Assembly: GCA_963931865.1 (NCBI GenBank)
Contig: OZ007511.1
Location: 5,660,626 to 5,724,625, forward strand
Length of the DNA stretch: 64,000 nucleotides
Direction: 5' to 3'
Source of the DNA: Axinella damicornis
Lineage: Eukaryota > Porifera > Demospongiae > Axinellida > Axinellidae
A program made the translations under genes and the position numbers. The notes under the pieces are model-generated. The model ran no database searches, was not told the origin of the DNA, and was given only the letters and a program-made list of their open reading frames with translations. Shown here piece by piece: positions 24,401-32,943 of this stretch. Position 1 is the stretch's first letter, and the number at the start of each line of letters is the position of its first letter.

Positions 24401-26922
24401 TGAACACTGTAATAATTGCATTCCAGATTTTTTAACTGTAGCTATCGTTCTTGCTGGGTGTCACTGTTGCCTTACGGGTTCATGAGGACTGTTTCAAGTA
24501 CTTTCCGAGTCGCTGATTCCAAATATGGACGTTGGTAGCACTTTCGAGGTCTGCAACACCGTGAATTGGAGTTTTTAAGGACGATTTACTCTGTGGTATC
24601 CCACGACTTGATCGCTACTTTTGCCAACTCACAGAATCGGATTCTTCAGGCAATGGCGATTCCAGCGATATGTATTTTACATAAGTTTCGTTGAGAGAAA
24701 GCGTGCGCTTTTGTTTACAGTCGATGCCCTTCAACGTACCACTTTAATAATTCAAATTTGGCCGGAAAAATTTCGTTTGTTTACGTAACTTCCGGAATCG
24801 CTACTAAGGGTTTTTCCCTACCAGGAGTGAAAGGATGGTTGAGTGATGTGGTCACACTTGTACACAAAGGCGCAACATGCAGGTAGCACAAGTCAGACAG
24901 GAGCTCATAACGAGAAGGAGCGTCCATATACCCACAGAACATGTCCATGTAAACCGCAGCAACGTACCCTTATTTGCTCGGCAATTAACTATTTGTGACC
25001 CTCTGAGCATAAACCACCCATTCACCGCAAACATTGAATTTACGTTACGAGGGTTCAAAGTTCAATGGCTCCTAAGCGAATATTGATTGCTTGCGCTACT
25101 TCTAACGCGTGTAACAACTGAACGCGTAGGACTTCCCATTCGCAACTCGAGATTATTGAACGCATACTTGCTCGCTATTGTTCGATGGCTTCGCAAACCG
25201 GAAGTCCTACGCGTTTGGAATTTATGCGCGTTATAAGTACCGCGTACGATCGAAATGACCTTGCGTATCGAGAACGTTCAAGCGCCCATAACTTTGCTCG
25301 TGTACGTCCGATTGGAAAGATTAAACTACCATTGTGATCAGCAATAAACGTGCTCTCTGATGGTATAATTATCTCAGTTTTGACAAAATGCGGTGAATGG
25401 GTGGTTTATGCTTAGAGGGTCACATTTATGCAGCACAATTTTCCCGTACCAGTATTTTGCTGGCTGCCTACATGCAGACCAGCCATGCTGCTAGCACCCA
25501 GGCCCAAATGTGGAACGTGGAAGAGGGCCTGGCGACACTTGCCGCATGTGCTCAGTCAGCATAACTGTGTAAGTGATTACATTCCTTACTCGGATGCATT
25601 CGAATTCCCGCGGCAGGTACATGTAGCTGATGGCTATGTAGAAAGTCCTTGCCAAGGAGTTACCAGAGTAGTGTCATTCCCAGACCCCCCTCGAAAAAAT
25701 CGAGAAAGGGTCTGGCAACACGTAAGGCAAGCAATTCACAATCACATGTGAATGTTTACACTCGAGGTGATAATTGGAGTTGTGAGTCACTAAGTACATG
25801 TAGCTGCATGTACAGTACTAAGTCTAGCTTGAACATGTTGGACACTGCACCAAGCCGTTCTACGCTACTACCCCGAGAGCTGAAGAGTACAAAACAGTTG
25901 AATTATGATGGGAAGCTAACGGGCGAAAGCATTTCCTGTAGCTGACTGGTACGCACACAAATACAGAAATGAAAGCTTCTATTGCCCTTCAATGCTCCGG
26001 TATGAATGTTCCATACCTTATTCTCCCTCGGGAAACTTCGACAGCTTGTCAACAGAACGCCATGATGGTCACTGCATACCGATGAGTTTGCACATGAAGT
26101 GACGTATCTGATTTCTGCAATCTCTGATTGGCGCAGGTATATAGCCCGCACGGACACCATGTTGCCATACGTGTTACCAGACCCTTTCTCGATTTTTCCA
26201 AGGGAGGTCTGGGAACAAGACTACTGTACTACCCGAGGTGAGCCTTGAAGGCTAGAACTGCGGTTTTATCCAAACGGCTACACTTTCACACGCACTGCAC
26301 ACCATCCTGGCTCCAGGGGGTGGCTTCTGTCACAATGCCCCTGTTAAGTATAAAAGAGACCTTGCAGTTGCCACTTTCCACCAGAGCGGTGCCTGCTGAT
26401 GATGACCCACCGCTATACAAATGAGGGTCGAAACCGGTCCAGGCTGTTTGCAGGGAGAGAGTGAGCTCTTAACTGAGCTTTGGGAGGTGATTTCGCAAAT
26501 CAATCGGCACACGGTAAAGTACGTATGTAATTACTACACAGTAATCGGTAATTATAATGAACAAACGTGATTCGCCTACCCGAAATCAAGACTGCTGACC
26601 TCAGCATAATTATACAGGAATTCTGCCAAGTGGCACCAGGCCCACTTCCGCGTTCCGCATGTGGGCGTGGGAACTAGGTTACAGGCTCTCCTACTCCAAT
26701 TAACGATCACCTGCCATGTGGCAGCTGGTAGCTAGCTCACAAAGGATATGATCATTTGATCCGCTGTTCGCTTTTGGCCCCCTGCGGTGCAAACTTTAAA
26801 AGTTTGAACGTGGGTCGCGTTACCTCCCTCAACATAGATAATACACTATTATGTTATCCATGCCTCACCTCACTCTCTCCTTCACTGTAGGGAGACTCAT
26901 CGCTGTCACCAGAGTCCGACAT
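8801..26922 (-). CDS. SUPT5H: SPT5 transcription elongation factor, 5' six exons (partial)
   Basis: SPT5 is the large subunit of DSIF; with SPT4 it binds RNA polymerase II and controls pausing and elongation in the nucleus. Six minus-strand exons join in phase: 26869-26922, 21601-21673, 19357-19428, 13757-13794, 10928-11028 and 8801-8863 (401 nt, 133 codons plus 2 nt). Together they read as the family N-terminus: an acidic serine-rich start (MSDSGDSDESPYSEGESE), a basic patch followed by SEFIHEEA, a run of Glu/Asp, then KLEEYYRQKY and QQQSLLPGVK, which match the human EEELGEYYMKKY and QQQLLPGVK blocks in order and spacing. The NGN and KOW domains that should follow were not found; they lie at lower coordinates that I could not resolve or beyond the window edge. 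All six exons are open with usable GT-AG borders. Identification is from remembered family sequence. Confidence 0.86.
8917..9393 (+). mobile_element. Element A, full copy
   Basis: It runs from CGAGGGGCAACCGCACTCCT to TACCAGGAGTGTAAT. It has both internal modules: an E-box CACGTG, ATGGCGGCC with a donor at 9105, then a second module ending CACCAAG|GTGAGT near 9250. The start and end are partly complementary (CACTCCTGGTA / TACCAGGAGTG), giving short terminal inverted repeats. Confidence 0.85.
9048..9104 (+). other. Element A mini-exon (19 codons + donor)
   Basis: Reads MAAKGKTRHYYSAHNLAST up to GTGAGT at 9105. Confidence 0.62.
9405..9985 (+). repeat. Dispersed repeat E, copy 2, with 121-codon ORF
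   Basis: A 121-codon frame (9608-9973) starts MPFETIVAYIPPVDIKAHPE and has a charged helix KLEEAENAKKERQQALADIG. The preceding ATGGCCAAGG..ACTGATGCAC block (9419-9530) recurs at 36288-36400, where it stays open as MAKEISKYHTDAPAGKRPKK. So this is a multicopy, partly coding sequence of unknown type. It lies in an SPT5 intron or flank, antisense to SPT5. Confidence 0.5.
10051..10079 (+). repeat. Poly-C tract
   Basis: About 28 C after AACTGCCCCCT. It follows a CTCATTCCCAGGCC end like those of the Cctcgttcccagg hairpins. Confidence 0.9.
10928..11028 (-). CDS. SUPT5H: SPT5 exon 5
   Basis: The acceptor is TCATCCCACAG. The frame KARSLNIHQLLAEESEDKLE then EYYRQKYATTSSA ends in phase 2 at a GTTAGA donor. 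The L-x-E-Y-Y-x-x-K-Y signature is the most diagnostic SPT5 block before the NGN domain. Confidence 0.87.
11089..11666 (+). mobile_element. CAGTAGC MITE, copy 1 (578 bp)
   Basis: Inverted ends CAGTAGCAGTCAATAAAAAG run ~58 bp, with TA on both sides (11087-11088, 11667-11668), as for Tc1/mariner-type insertion. The interior is near-identical to copy 2 in reverse. It lies 60 bp upstream of the SPT5 exon 5 acceptor. Confidence 0.9.
11752..12318. mobile_element. CAGTTGC MITE, related family (567 bp)
   Basis: Ends CAGTTGCGGTCAATGAAAAG and inverse, flanked by TA. The outer 45 bp resemble the CAGTAGC MITE but the interior differs. It was inserted ~85 bp from copy 1. Confidence 0.88.
12362..12810 (+). 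mobile_element. Element B, copy 2
   Basis: It starts with a long (TG)n at about 12373-12462, then the shared TTCGTGGGATGG, GCGTGACCTTCATACTTC, GGGCATGGGC and a GGGAGCAGCAG array, ending GCAAAGCTACTTGTA. Confidence 0.8.
12379..12462 (+). repeat. (TG)n microsatellite
   Basis: About 40 uninterrupted TG units at the 5' end of element B. Confidence 0.95.
13244..13374. repeat. 65-bp tandem duplication
   Basis: Two units start CGACCTGTACAATTACATGT at 13244 and 13309 and differ by about one base. Confidence 0.9.
13757..13794 (-). CDS. SUPT5H: SPT5 exon 4, 38 nt
   Basis: This very short exon has a CCCTTCTCAG acceptor and a GTGAGT donor. Joined to exon 3 it reads NAPYELPGDEDIN. It corresponds to the NIDNVVLDEDRSG segment of human SPT5; the match is loose but phase, order and splice sites agree. 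Confidence 0.72.
14468..14574. repeat. Hairpin of the CCTCATTCCCAGGCC type
   Basis: Arms CTAGCCTCATTCCCAGGCCT and its inverse enclose a short spacer. Many related hairpins in the window share the CTCRTTCCCAGRCC end. Confidence 0.8.
15148..15640 (+). pseudogene. Dead LINE-like reverse-transcriptase polyprotein C-terminal remnant
   Basis: Plus-strand pieces in several frames spell a retroelement ORF tail: FLRTIPEISDLL, stop, PLEEAIRLHFIPALTGRDCV then TDAERNIL; RLGGLGLTKPTEAAT; HEFISSQKVTAPLAALILSQ; and EGASSWLSVPPIEEHGFAFH then KGAF. This chain (PLE.AIR, LPARLGGLG, GASSWL, EEHGF.LHKGAF) recurs in multicopy reverse-transcriptase proteins of invertebrates. At least one stop and several frameshifts break it, so it is a fossil. 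It lies inside an SPT5 intron, antisense to the gene. An unrelated 137-codon minus-strand frame overlaps it and is a shadow. Confidence 0.75.
15917..16816. mobile_element. ~900-bp foldback with inner hairpin
   Basis: Outer arms TAGCCTCATCCCCAGGCCCC..GGTAGCACTTCCGT and their inverse at 16755-16815. A second, almost perfect palindrome lies inside at 16249-16412. Confidence 0.7.
16249..16412. repeat. Near-perfect ~75-bp-arm hairpin
   Basis: ATACCACTTTGCCGTGCATT at the left end is inverted at the right end; the loop centres on GCCTTCGGC. A smaller TGTGCATTATCTAGATAATGCACA palindrome sits just upstream near 16170. Confidence 0.85.
17981..18037 (+). other. Element A mini-exon, donor degraded
   Basis: 57 nt, MATKGKTQNYNSTYNLAST, followed by GTGATG instead of GTGAGT. 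The frame is kept while the donor is lost. Confidence 0.55.
18147..18197 (+). other. Element A second module ORF + donor
   Basis: ATGGCGGCCGACGGC onward reads MAADGTTKALVAISTTK up to GTGAGT. Its length differs among copies (44-51 nt), so this module is less constrained than the first. Confidence 0.5.
18355..18950 (+). mobile_element. Element B, copy 3
   Basis: GTGTGTGTGC-rich start, GTGACGTGCGACCTTTGTAC, GGGCATGGGC, then about 11 units of the GGGAGCAGCAG minisatellite (18545-18870) and a terminal hairpin GTAGCTTCGCAAGCGAAGCT. Long open frames on both strands are by-products of the repeat. Confidence 0.85.
19357..19428 (-). CDS. SUPT5H: SPT5 exon 3, acidic
   Basis: The acceptor TTTTCCAG and donor GTAGGT bound a frame that takes phase 1 from exon 2 and reads ETDEGEDEDEEEVEEGYAEL, the acidic stretch expected here. 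It leaves phase 1. Confidence 0.83.
19557..19684. repeat. Hairpin with CACTTGCAGTA loop arms
   Basis: Arms GGCCTTCTCACCCACAGCAT.TTGTCACTTGCAGTA and their inverse surround a short centre, with CCTCGTGCCCAGGCC at the outer end. Confidence 0.8.
19960..20539 (-). mobile_element. CAGTAGC MITE, copy 2 (580 bp, reverse)
   Basis: Reverse complement of 11089-11666 with few differences; TA at both ends (19958-19959, 20540-20541). An open frame across the interior is present in both copies. Confidence 0.9.
20640..20852. mobile_element. Half of the Mutator-like foldback
   Basis: It matches the right arm of 7819-8410 (GCACGTGACC.TTGACCTCTA, TTTGGGTGAGTCCAGT, GTGAATA.AGACACC). The left arm is missing. 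Confidence 0.7.
21300..21480. repeat. Dispersed repeat D, copy 1
   Basis: GTCAGGTACACATACA, TTTTTTGCTATT and ACCGATTGCTTAACCCCGCT.TCGCG recur at 45230-45315. The GAAGCGTGGTTAAGCGATCG end recurs inverted at 41080-41130. Confidence 0.65.
21601..21673 (-). CDS. SUPT5H: SPT5 exon 2
   Basis: A CAG acceptor leads into GDYDEEYGRVAKRPRA then SEFIHEEA, ending with GTGCAT in phase 1. The basic KRPR followed by an F-I-x-E-E-A block matches the conserved patch before the acidic run in SPT5. Confidence 0.85.
21806..22246. mobile_element. ~440-bp foldback
   Basis: About 110-bp arms: CGTTCCCAGGCCTACCCCGT..CGGTTTCCGTTGACAATAAT..GGCCTGGTATCATTCATCAC, inverted at the right. The centre holds GGACGTAGGGGGGGGGCGGG. 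Similar arms form the short hairpin at 33711-33852. Confidence 0.8.
22250..24140. other. No recognised gene
   Basis: A Kozak-like ATG at 22576 opens MAVDHELSPSLLSPPRRQKF then TVL and stop, followed by a GTAAGG at 22659 that could be a donor of a non-coding or short first exon. The segment 22660-22760 is a degraded copy of 22588-22660. No domain is seen. Confidence 0.4.
24149..24250. repeat. 33-bp tandem repeat, three units
   Basis: Unit ATTCCCTCCACATGCAGGTG.TATACGTCGTT. As 33 is divisible by 3, long frames cross it in two phases (23964-24485 and 23992-24342); neither shows a family. Confidence 0.9.
24995..25423. mobile_element. MITE with ~33-bp terminal inverted repeats
   Basis: Ends GTGACCCTCTGAGCATAAAC..CACCCATTCACCGCA and inverse. 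ATTT flanks both sides, a likely target duplication. Its 429 bp show no coding frame. Confidence 0.85.
25430..26860. other. Several TTCCCAGRCC hairpin fragments, no gene besides SPT5 exon 1 downstream
   Basis: GTCTGGGAAC/GTTCCCAGAC-type ends occur near 25675-25715, 26176-26222 and 26636-26690, typical of solo or half hairpins. Nothing coding is recognised. Confidence 0.5.
26869..26922 (-). CDS. SUPT5H: SPT5 exon 1 (start codon)
   Basis: The ATG is at 26922-26920 and 18 codons run to a GTGAGG donor, phase 0. The Ser/Asp/Glu-rich peptide MSDSGDSDESPYSEGESE is typical of the SPT5 N-terminus. A longer open frame continues upstream to about 27165 but lacks this composition and is probably 5' untranslated. 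Confidence 0.85.
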
Positions 26923-27212
26923 CGGTAGTATACCTGCTTTGACGGTGGTATTCCAGCGTATGATTTCCTTCAGGCTTGAGCTACATGTAGGTGACGATCG
27001 TGAGAAAGACGTACAAAATTGATCGCATGCGGGGCAGCGCTGCGTGACTGTAGATAATCGATCGGACAGGTCACGCCGCTTACGGAGGTACGCGAAACTC
27101 CGTATCACGTAGAGTTTCACCAGATCGTGAACGGAGTAAGGTGACGGACAGAGGAGGGAGTGCAAGCTTACGGAGGTTCGTATTCGTCTTCCGTTAGTAT
27201 GAACTCGGAGTT

Positions 27213-27323
27213 ATGCGATTTCCGTGTGATGAAATAGCCATGTCGAGAAGCAGATTTTGGCACCGACTATTCCAAGTTGTGTTCATGCGAACGACTTATC
27301 CTTCGAGATATGTGTATTTCTGA
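27213..27323 (+). CDS. Candidate short ORF divergent from SPT5
   Basis: 37 codons start MRFPCDEIAMSRSRFWHRLF and continue QVVFMRTTYPSRYVYF. It begins about 290 bp upstream of the SPT5 start on the opposite strand, so it might use a shared promoter. No family is recognised; it could be chance. Confidence 0.25.
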   Translation: MRFPCDEIAMSRSRFWHRLFQVVFMRTTYPSRYVYF

Positions 27324-27539
27324 TGGTCATGAGTCTGTATAGCTATCAAGACTGTTGAAACTGCTCCCGTCTTTGTGTGAGAACGCTGTAAAGTCGGGTC
27401 TAGCTTGAAGCGTCTCAAGGTGGTCAGATTCAAGAGCCTGTAATGCAAGAACGCAGGGAGCTATGATGATCGGATCTGCGCCGGATGAAAGCCCCATCTC
27501 TGCACTTCTAGAAAATAGCCACATCATGGGCATCAGATT

Positions 27540-28460
27540 TGGAGCTATGAGCCCCTGAAGTCAACCAATTTTCATGAATTTGCTTTGCATGGGTGAATTC
27601 ATGCTGCCATATCTCGACAACGCTACATGCTATGGACACGAGACTTGCACCACTGGATACAACAAAGATGGAGGTTTATAAAGATGTGTGGAAGTATCAT
27701 CAACTTTGAAGTTATGAGCCCCTGAAGTCAACCATATTTCATGAATTTAGCTTGCGTGGGTGAATTCGTGTAGCCGTATCTCAAGAACTCTACATGCTAT
27801 AGACATGAGACTTGCACCATTGGATACAACAAAGACTGAGGTTTGTAATTACGTGAGGAAGTTGTGACAACCCCATTAGATTTGGAGCAATGAGCCCCTG
27901 AACTCAACCATATTTCATGAATTTGGCTTGTGTGGTTAATTTGTGTGGCTGTATCTCAAGCATGCTACATGCAATGTACATGAGATTTGCAGCATTGGAT
28001 ACAACAAAGACTGCATGAGGTTTGTAGAAGCATTGTGACAACCACATCAGATTTGGAGCAATGAGCCCCTGAACTCAACCACTGATATGTGTGAATTTGG
28101 TTTACATGGGTGAATTCGTGTTGTCATATCTCCTGAACCCTACAACCAATGGATATGGGACTTGCACCATTGGAGTATCTACAACAAAGATGGTAAAGAT
28201 ATGTGGAAATAGTGTGACAACCCCATCAGCTTTGGAGCTATGAGCCCCTGAAATCAACCATAATTATTTCATAGTTTGGCTTGCCAACCAGTGTTTATAT
28301 ACAGTACTGAATTATCTATGATTGAGCGAAGATATCCGGAGAACGGGAGCAGCTGGACCAGCGGCCCACAGGATTATCTGTTCACAGTGGATTCTTGAGA
28401 TACTGGTGACATCCCCATCAGGTTTGGAGCTACAAGCCTCTGAATCCAACCATGATTTGA
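27540..28460. repeat. ~170-190-bp tandem array, six degenerate units
   Basis: GAGCCCCTGAA.TCAACCA begins at 27549, 27716, 27892, 28063 and 28242, with a diverged copy near 28434. Each unit has ATGAATTTG.CTTG, then CATATCTC.A.AAC.CTACATGC and GACTTGCACCA.TGGATAC. Further worn units appear at 29045-29150, beyond an insertion. Confidence 0.88.
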
Positions 28461-28544
28461 TGCGTATGGTGTGTTTGTACAGTTGTTGCTGACAAACTGT
28501 TCATAGATGCTATAGCTAGCGCTATGGACGGCATGGAAATTGTA

Positions 28545-29037
28545 GTCTCGCGTGGCCCAGTCCCTTCCAGCGGCAATTAGTGGGGCGGGACGAAAGGGGA
28601 GGGAGGAAGAAGGGTCTGGTGACTCTGAACAGGCTGCCGTTTCACAATGGTAATCTTCTGTAAACGTAATGTTGCATGTGACTTACCTCAAGTATGTACT
28701 AGTAGTTGATTGAACACAGAGCTAGAGCCATGGCTATCAAGGAAGAGCGCTGCACTGTACTAGTAGTTGATTGAACACAGAGCTAGAGCCATGGCTATCA
28801 AGGAAGAGCGCTGCACTGTCTGCCTCAAAGACTTGGGGAAGAGTAGTACGCGAAGGAGACTTTACAGTGAGACATTCCAGAATCCGTGTGGAGACTCACG
28901 GAGACGTCCCTGTTGCATGCAAGTTCTACCAGCATTCCGGCAGAGCCAACAACATCCTGTTCAGAGTCCTTCTTCCTCCCCTTCCCTTTCGCCCGGCCCC
29001 ACTGATCGTCGCAGGAATGGTCTGGGCCACGTGAAAC
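28545..29037. mobile_element. Foldback inserted into the tandem array
   Basis: The left arm GCGTGGCCCAGTCCCTTCCA..GGCGGGACGAAAGGGGAGGG..GGGTCTGGTGACTCTG is inverted, with differences, at about 28965-29035 (CCTTCTTCCTCCCC..GGAATGGTCTGGGCCACG). Array text (AAATTG / AATTGCACCACTGGG) continues on both sides. Between the arms lies an open frame with TWGRVVREGDFTVRHSRIRV. Confidence 0.6.
28696..28818. repeat. 61-bp tandem duplication
   Basis: GTACTAGTAGTTGATTGAAC begins at 28696 and 28757; the two units are identical and end GAAGAGCGCTGCACT. Confidence 0.93.
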
Positions 29038-29358
29038 CATATAATTGCACCACTGGGTAGAGCAGAGATCAGTGTTGTCAAAATTCTCTGTATTTGGTGA
29101 CAACCCTGTTGTGCTTGGAGCTATGGATGCTTCAAAATAACAATTTGATGTCTGTAATTTTTTGTGTCTTTGTCACGAACCCCACAGCCTCAAGGGATAG
29201 GCAATTACCACTTAGAATACTGTTGTCTCCCTCTCTCCTTATCCTCCCTCCCTCTCTGCTTCCCTATAGGTATTGTGAAGTGGAGGCCAGGACAGGTGAC
29301 CTTCTCTGTCAGAAACGGACCACCTGGACTCGTGGCATTGCAGACTAATCTTTACTGA
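28824..29358 (+). CDS. Candidate two-exon fragment, unknown family
   Basis: The first piece, about 28829-28965, reads TWGRVVREGDFTVRHSRIRV then ETHGDVPVACKFYQHSGRAN. The second, after a long pyrimidine tract ending CCCTATAG at 29270, reads IVKWRPGQVTFSVRNGPPGL then VALQTNLY and a TGA. The acceptor of the second piece is excellent. The pieces look like beta-rich protein but I recognise no family, and the first piece overlaps an inserted foldback. Confidence 0.3.
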
Positions 29359-29703
29359 AACCTTGGTAGCTGAATACGTACATGTGTGCCATCAGTGAAA
29401 TACTAGTAGTGTGCCTTTGCTGTTCCTGAACTCAAAATTGTTCTTTATCTTCTGCCACACTGGCTTTGTATCAACAAACATTCGGTATTATATGATGTCA
29501 GTAGTTGGAAGGGTTCCCTCTACTCAAGAACCCATGGCAGCATGTGTCACAATAACTTGTTATAGTTAAGCTACTTTTGTTGCCTTGGGTGGTTGGATGC
29601 ATGTGACTCGATATCGTGTGATCACAATCAGAGGCTAGGTTAATTGGTGGGGGTGTGCGACTGTGACACATGCAGCTATGTATACAGGCAGCATGCACAT
29701 CCT

Positions 29704-29747
29704 TAGCCTCGTTCCCAGGCTCTTCCGAGAACGAGAGCCTGGGAACG
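29704..29747. repeat. Short GCCTCGTTCCCAGGC hairpin
   Basis: AGCCTCGTTCCCAGGCTCT and GAGAGCCTGGGAACGA face each other across a tiny loop. Confidence 0.85.
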
Positions 29748-29889
29748 ACTCAGGCGACCTAAGGGCTGGGTCCGTTTGTAGCGCGCGCGCCCCCGGATTT
29801 CATAGCGCACGCCGCGCTCGGTCTCGTTGCCAGGAAACGATGGCGTGATTATCACATGACTTTGTTTATCCGCGCTCTGGATTTACGAT

Positions 29890-29993
29890 GATATGGACTG
29901 CACTGATGCTGATCGATCTCCTGGCCTGGCCTGGTGTGCGTTCGGTGAAGCTACGACTGTACCAGTACTGGAAAGGAAGCAGGGAGCCCTGGT
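29890..29993 (+). CDS. Candidate first exon with signal peptide
   Basis: ATG followed by IWTALMLIDLLAWPGVRS then VKLRLYQYWKGSREP, ending at a good GTGAGA donor (phase 2). A short polar start, hydrophobic core and a VRS-type cleavage region fit a secreted or membrane protein. No downstream exon could be tied to it. Confidence 0.3.
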
Positions 29994-30675
29994 GAGATAA
30001 CTGAGTGTGTTTTAAGCCGTGTTGTTTTACATGATAATTAGTCTAATATACAAGAAGAACAATTGACATAAAAGTTATAATAAGACTCGGTAGCGCATAA
30101 GCTATCAACGCGAGTGTGCTAAGCTGCCCGAGGCAAGTACTAGTCTTGAGTGGCCAGATCTCGCATTCTGAACTGTGGGAAGTGAACAGAGTAGTCATGA
30201 GCTGGAACATTAGAAGTCGAAGTGTGAAATTATGCAGTGAAGTCACTAGTGTAACGTACTTTGGATCACACTATCACTAACATGTTACATGAATTTCCGA
30301 GTGACAAGCCACTCTATGGCCATGTCCCAGACCCCTTCCCTCTGTGCTGAACAGGGTCTGGTCAAATGAGACTAAGCAAATACAGATGGAAGAGCATGGC
30401 CAGAAATTCGCGGACACGGAGTACACGGTGGCTGTTTATACGGATGCAGGATGTAATCTTTGAGCCCGGGTGGTAACTATATACCAATCCCTGTAAGCTA
30501 GCTAGCTAGTCCATTCCTGCCACTGCATGGTCTTGCATCTCATCATGCCAAATGTTCGACATTTCAGTTTACGCCTTGCTTTCTGCTTCTTCCTTTTGAT
30601 GAAGGACTGTGTTTTCCCATGACTGTATAATGGAAGATTGGAAACAAAAGTGTCATATACACTTTCTACCCAGCT

Positions 30676-30862
30676 GACATGGCACAACACACACCACACC
30701 TGCAAGACTCGCACAGCAAGTCGCCGGATAGGTGACATGGCACAACACACACCACACCTGCAAGACTCGCACAGCAAGTCGCCGGATAGGTGACATGGCA
30801 CAACACACACCACACCTGCAAGACTCGCACAGCAAGTCGCCGGATAGGTGACATGGCACAAC
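30676..30862. repeat. 58-bp minisatellite, ~3.2 units
   Basis: GACATGGCACAACACACACC starts at 30676, 30734, 30792 and 30850; the units are essentially identical. Confidence 0.95.
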
Positions 30863-30892
30863 ACCGGGCTGGCGATCTACTTATGCGCTCTT

Positions 30893-31212
30893 GGTCAGAC
30901 TGACAGCATGCACACCACAAAGCCCGACACAGATCAGACTGACAGTGTGCACACCACAAAGCCCGACACAGATCAGACTGACAGTGTGCACACCACAAAG
31001 CCCGACACAGATCAGACTGACAGTGTGCATACCACAAAGCCTGACACAGATCAGACTGACAGTGTGCACACCACAAAGCCCGACACAGATCAGACTGACA
31101 GTGTGCACACCACAAAGCCCGACACAGATCAGACTGACAGTGTGCACACCACAAAGCCCGACACAGATCAGACTGACAGTGTGCACACCACAAAGCCCGA
31201 CACAGATCAGTA
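30893..31212. repeat. 39-bp minisatellite, ~8 units
   Basis: Unit CAGACTGACAGTGTGCACAC.CACAAAGCCCGACACAGAT. The 39-bp period equals 13 codons, so frames stay open on both strands (for example a 233-codon minus frame and a 185-codon plus frame). These frames are products of periodicity, not evidence of a gene. Confidence 0.95.
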
Positions 31213-31399
31213 CAGTGTACACAGCCCAACACAATATATGAGACTACCAAATTATAATCAAACACATACTCACCGTAACTCAGCCCGTATGCATCTCTGT
31301 CATTGCTGGCATGGACAGTGCTTGCTTCTTGATCTCTGTAATAGCCTTCGCGCTCAAATGCATCCACGTGCAGTTACCTTTCTTTTGATGAGGTACCTC

Positions 31400-32870
31400 T
31401 GTTGACACAATATGCACCAGGTGGCTTTCCTAAGGAATGCGATTATAGTTCACAGTTTACATAGTGACTGATGTGGTTTCCGTGTATGGTTTGGATACTC
31501 TTCATAACCAGATGTCCTCAGCTGCTATACTGATTTCTGGCCATGGTAGGAGAGGTGGTGATTCACAAACTTATTTTCTCTACTTACAGGCAACTTAGTG
31601 TCAACACAAACAGAAGATAGAAGATACTACAAAAACAAAAGATAAGTTAATGCATGCACGTAAGTTCAATGGTGATGGTGGTTGTTCAAATTCACAGCTT
31701 GATGCCCCAACTTTGTAGCAGTCATGTATGCAGAAAATGTGTCCAACCTCCTCTATGACTACAGTATGTTCTTTTCAGCAGCTTCACTCAGAGCAATTTG
31801 TGAATGCACACAGTGACCGCTTTCCTTCCTTTGCAGTGTACCTGGTGAGGGTGTGTCAGACCCTCGCTTGGCTCTGGCCTAGGGACTGTCAGTTGGCTAG
31901 CTTTATTCAGGAGTGTATTAGCTGCTTATGATTACATACTCATGCTGTGCTGTTTGCCTGTGCTTTAAACACATTGCTATGTCATGACATTCACATCAGA
32001 CAATTTACTACAGTATGACAAGTTGCAGTGCAAGCTGTAGTGTAAGCAGTTGACTTACCTATGGACAAGTGATCCACAGGTGGAAACTGGTTTTCCGTCA
32101 GTTGTGGTCCTGCAGAGCTCTCGAGATAATTGTGTACACTGTACAGTGCTCGCCTAACGCTATAGCGATACGATACATGTAGTGTGGTGAGCAAGAAAGC
32201 GCGAGGTCACGCGCATTGTTTGAGCTAATCGCAAGCCCCGCCCCCAGGTCGAAGTCTGTGAGGCACGTGATCCGTTGGCCGCATGCGCGTGACTGAACCT
32301 GGAAATGGCCGCATCGAAGTAGGATTCAGAGAGTGGTTTCCAGGCGGAGCACAAAACACCACCTATGTCGAGGTCCGTTCGCATAGCACTGTAGAGCTTG
32401 CGCAGATGAACTATTTCACCGGGTCGCTTTTGAAAATATTGTCTACAGACCGAGCTATAGTGGCAAACGTTGTTCCGCTATGGCCATCACACTGCCAGAT
32501 ATTGCCGGTTTGCATAGTTGGGAAAGTCGTATTAAGAAGCGACCCGGTGGAATATCGGCATACATCACGTACATCTCATGCATACTGTTAAAGTTGCTGA
32601 AGCCTATAGCTAAGACCTCCGCCTTGAGACACCGGGAGTGCGCAGGATCACTCGGAAGGACACGCCTCCTCCTGTACTGGGGAGGGGGGCGTGGCCTGGG
32701 TGTGGTTAAGGGACAAGTAAATGGGTGGAGCTGACATATAAAGTAAACAAATTGTATTCTTGCATGTGTCTTCATGTCAAACAACAGTCTTGAATCTGGT
32801 GAAAATTACAGGAAAAAGAAGTGGATCCAGCCCTTAAGATACCTGAGGAGGCTAGCACATCCTGATAGCT
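31400..32870. other. No secure gene; two weak coding-looking pieces
   Basis: After TTTGTAG near 31720, VMYAENVSNLLYDYSMFFSA then ASLRAICECTQ is open to a TGA. A CpG-rich ATG at 32283 opens MRVTEPGNGRIEVGFREWFP then GGAQNTTYVE before a GTCCGT. Inverted copies of ACCGGGTCGCTT (32418-32430, 32538-32550) show another hairpin. No family is recognised. Confidence 0.35.
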
Positions 32871-32879
32871 AGGGGTTAA

Positions 32880-32943
32880 ACTAGTCTCGTTCCCAGACCC
32901 CCCTCGGAAAAATCGAGAAAGGGGGGTCTGGGAACGAGACTAG
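32880..32943. repeat. Almost perfect hairpin, 30-bp arms
   Basis: ACTAGTCTCGTTCCCAGACC and its inverse, centre GGAAAAATCGAG. Solo arms of the same type recur across the window. Confidence 0.93.

Noticed and set aside
23964..24485. 173-codon plus-strand frame
   Set aside because: It crosses a 33-bp repeat that is open in two frames, has no recognised domain, and its composition is not protein-like.
30676..31212. CRISPR-like array
   Set aside because: Repeats are directly tandem with no unique spacers, and the DNA is animal nuclear sequence with introns.
30666..31367. 233-codon minus-strand open frame (and 185-codon plus frame)
   Set aside because: Nearly all of it is the 39-bp and 58-bp minisatellites; openness in several frames follows from the 39-bp period.
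31270..31375. Minus-strand exon ending at a GTGAGT (plus-strand ACTCACCGTAAC)
   Set aside because: The donor is good and the peptide ADAFEREG-like frame looks plausible, but the only acceptors are purine-rich and the frame has a stop just upstream.
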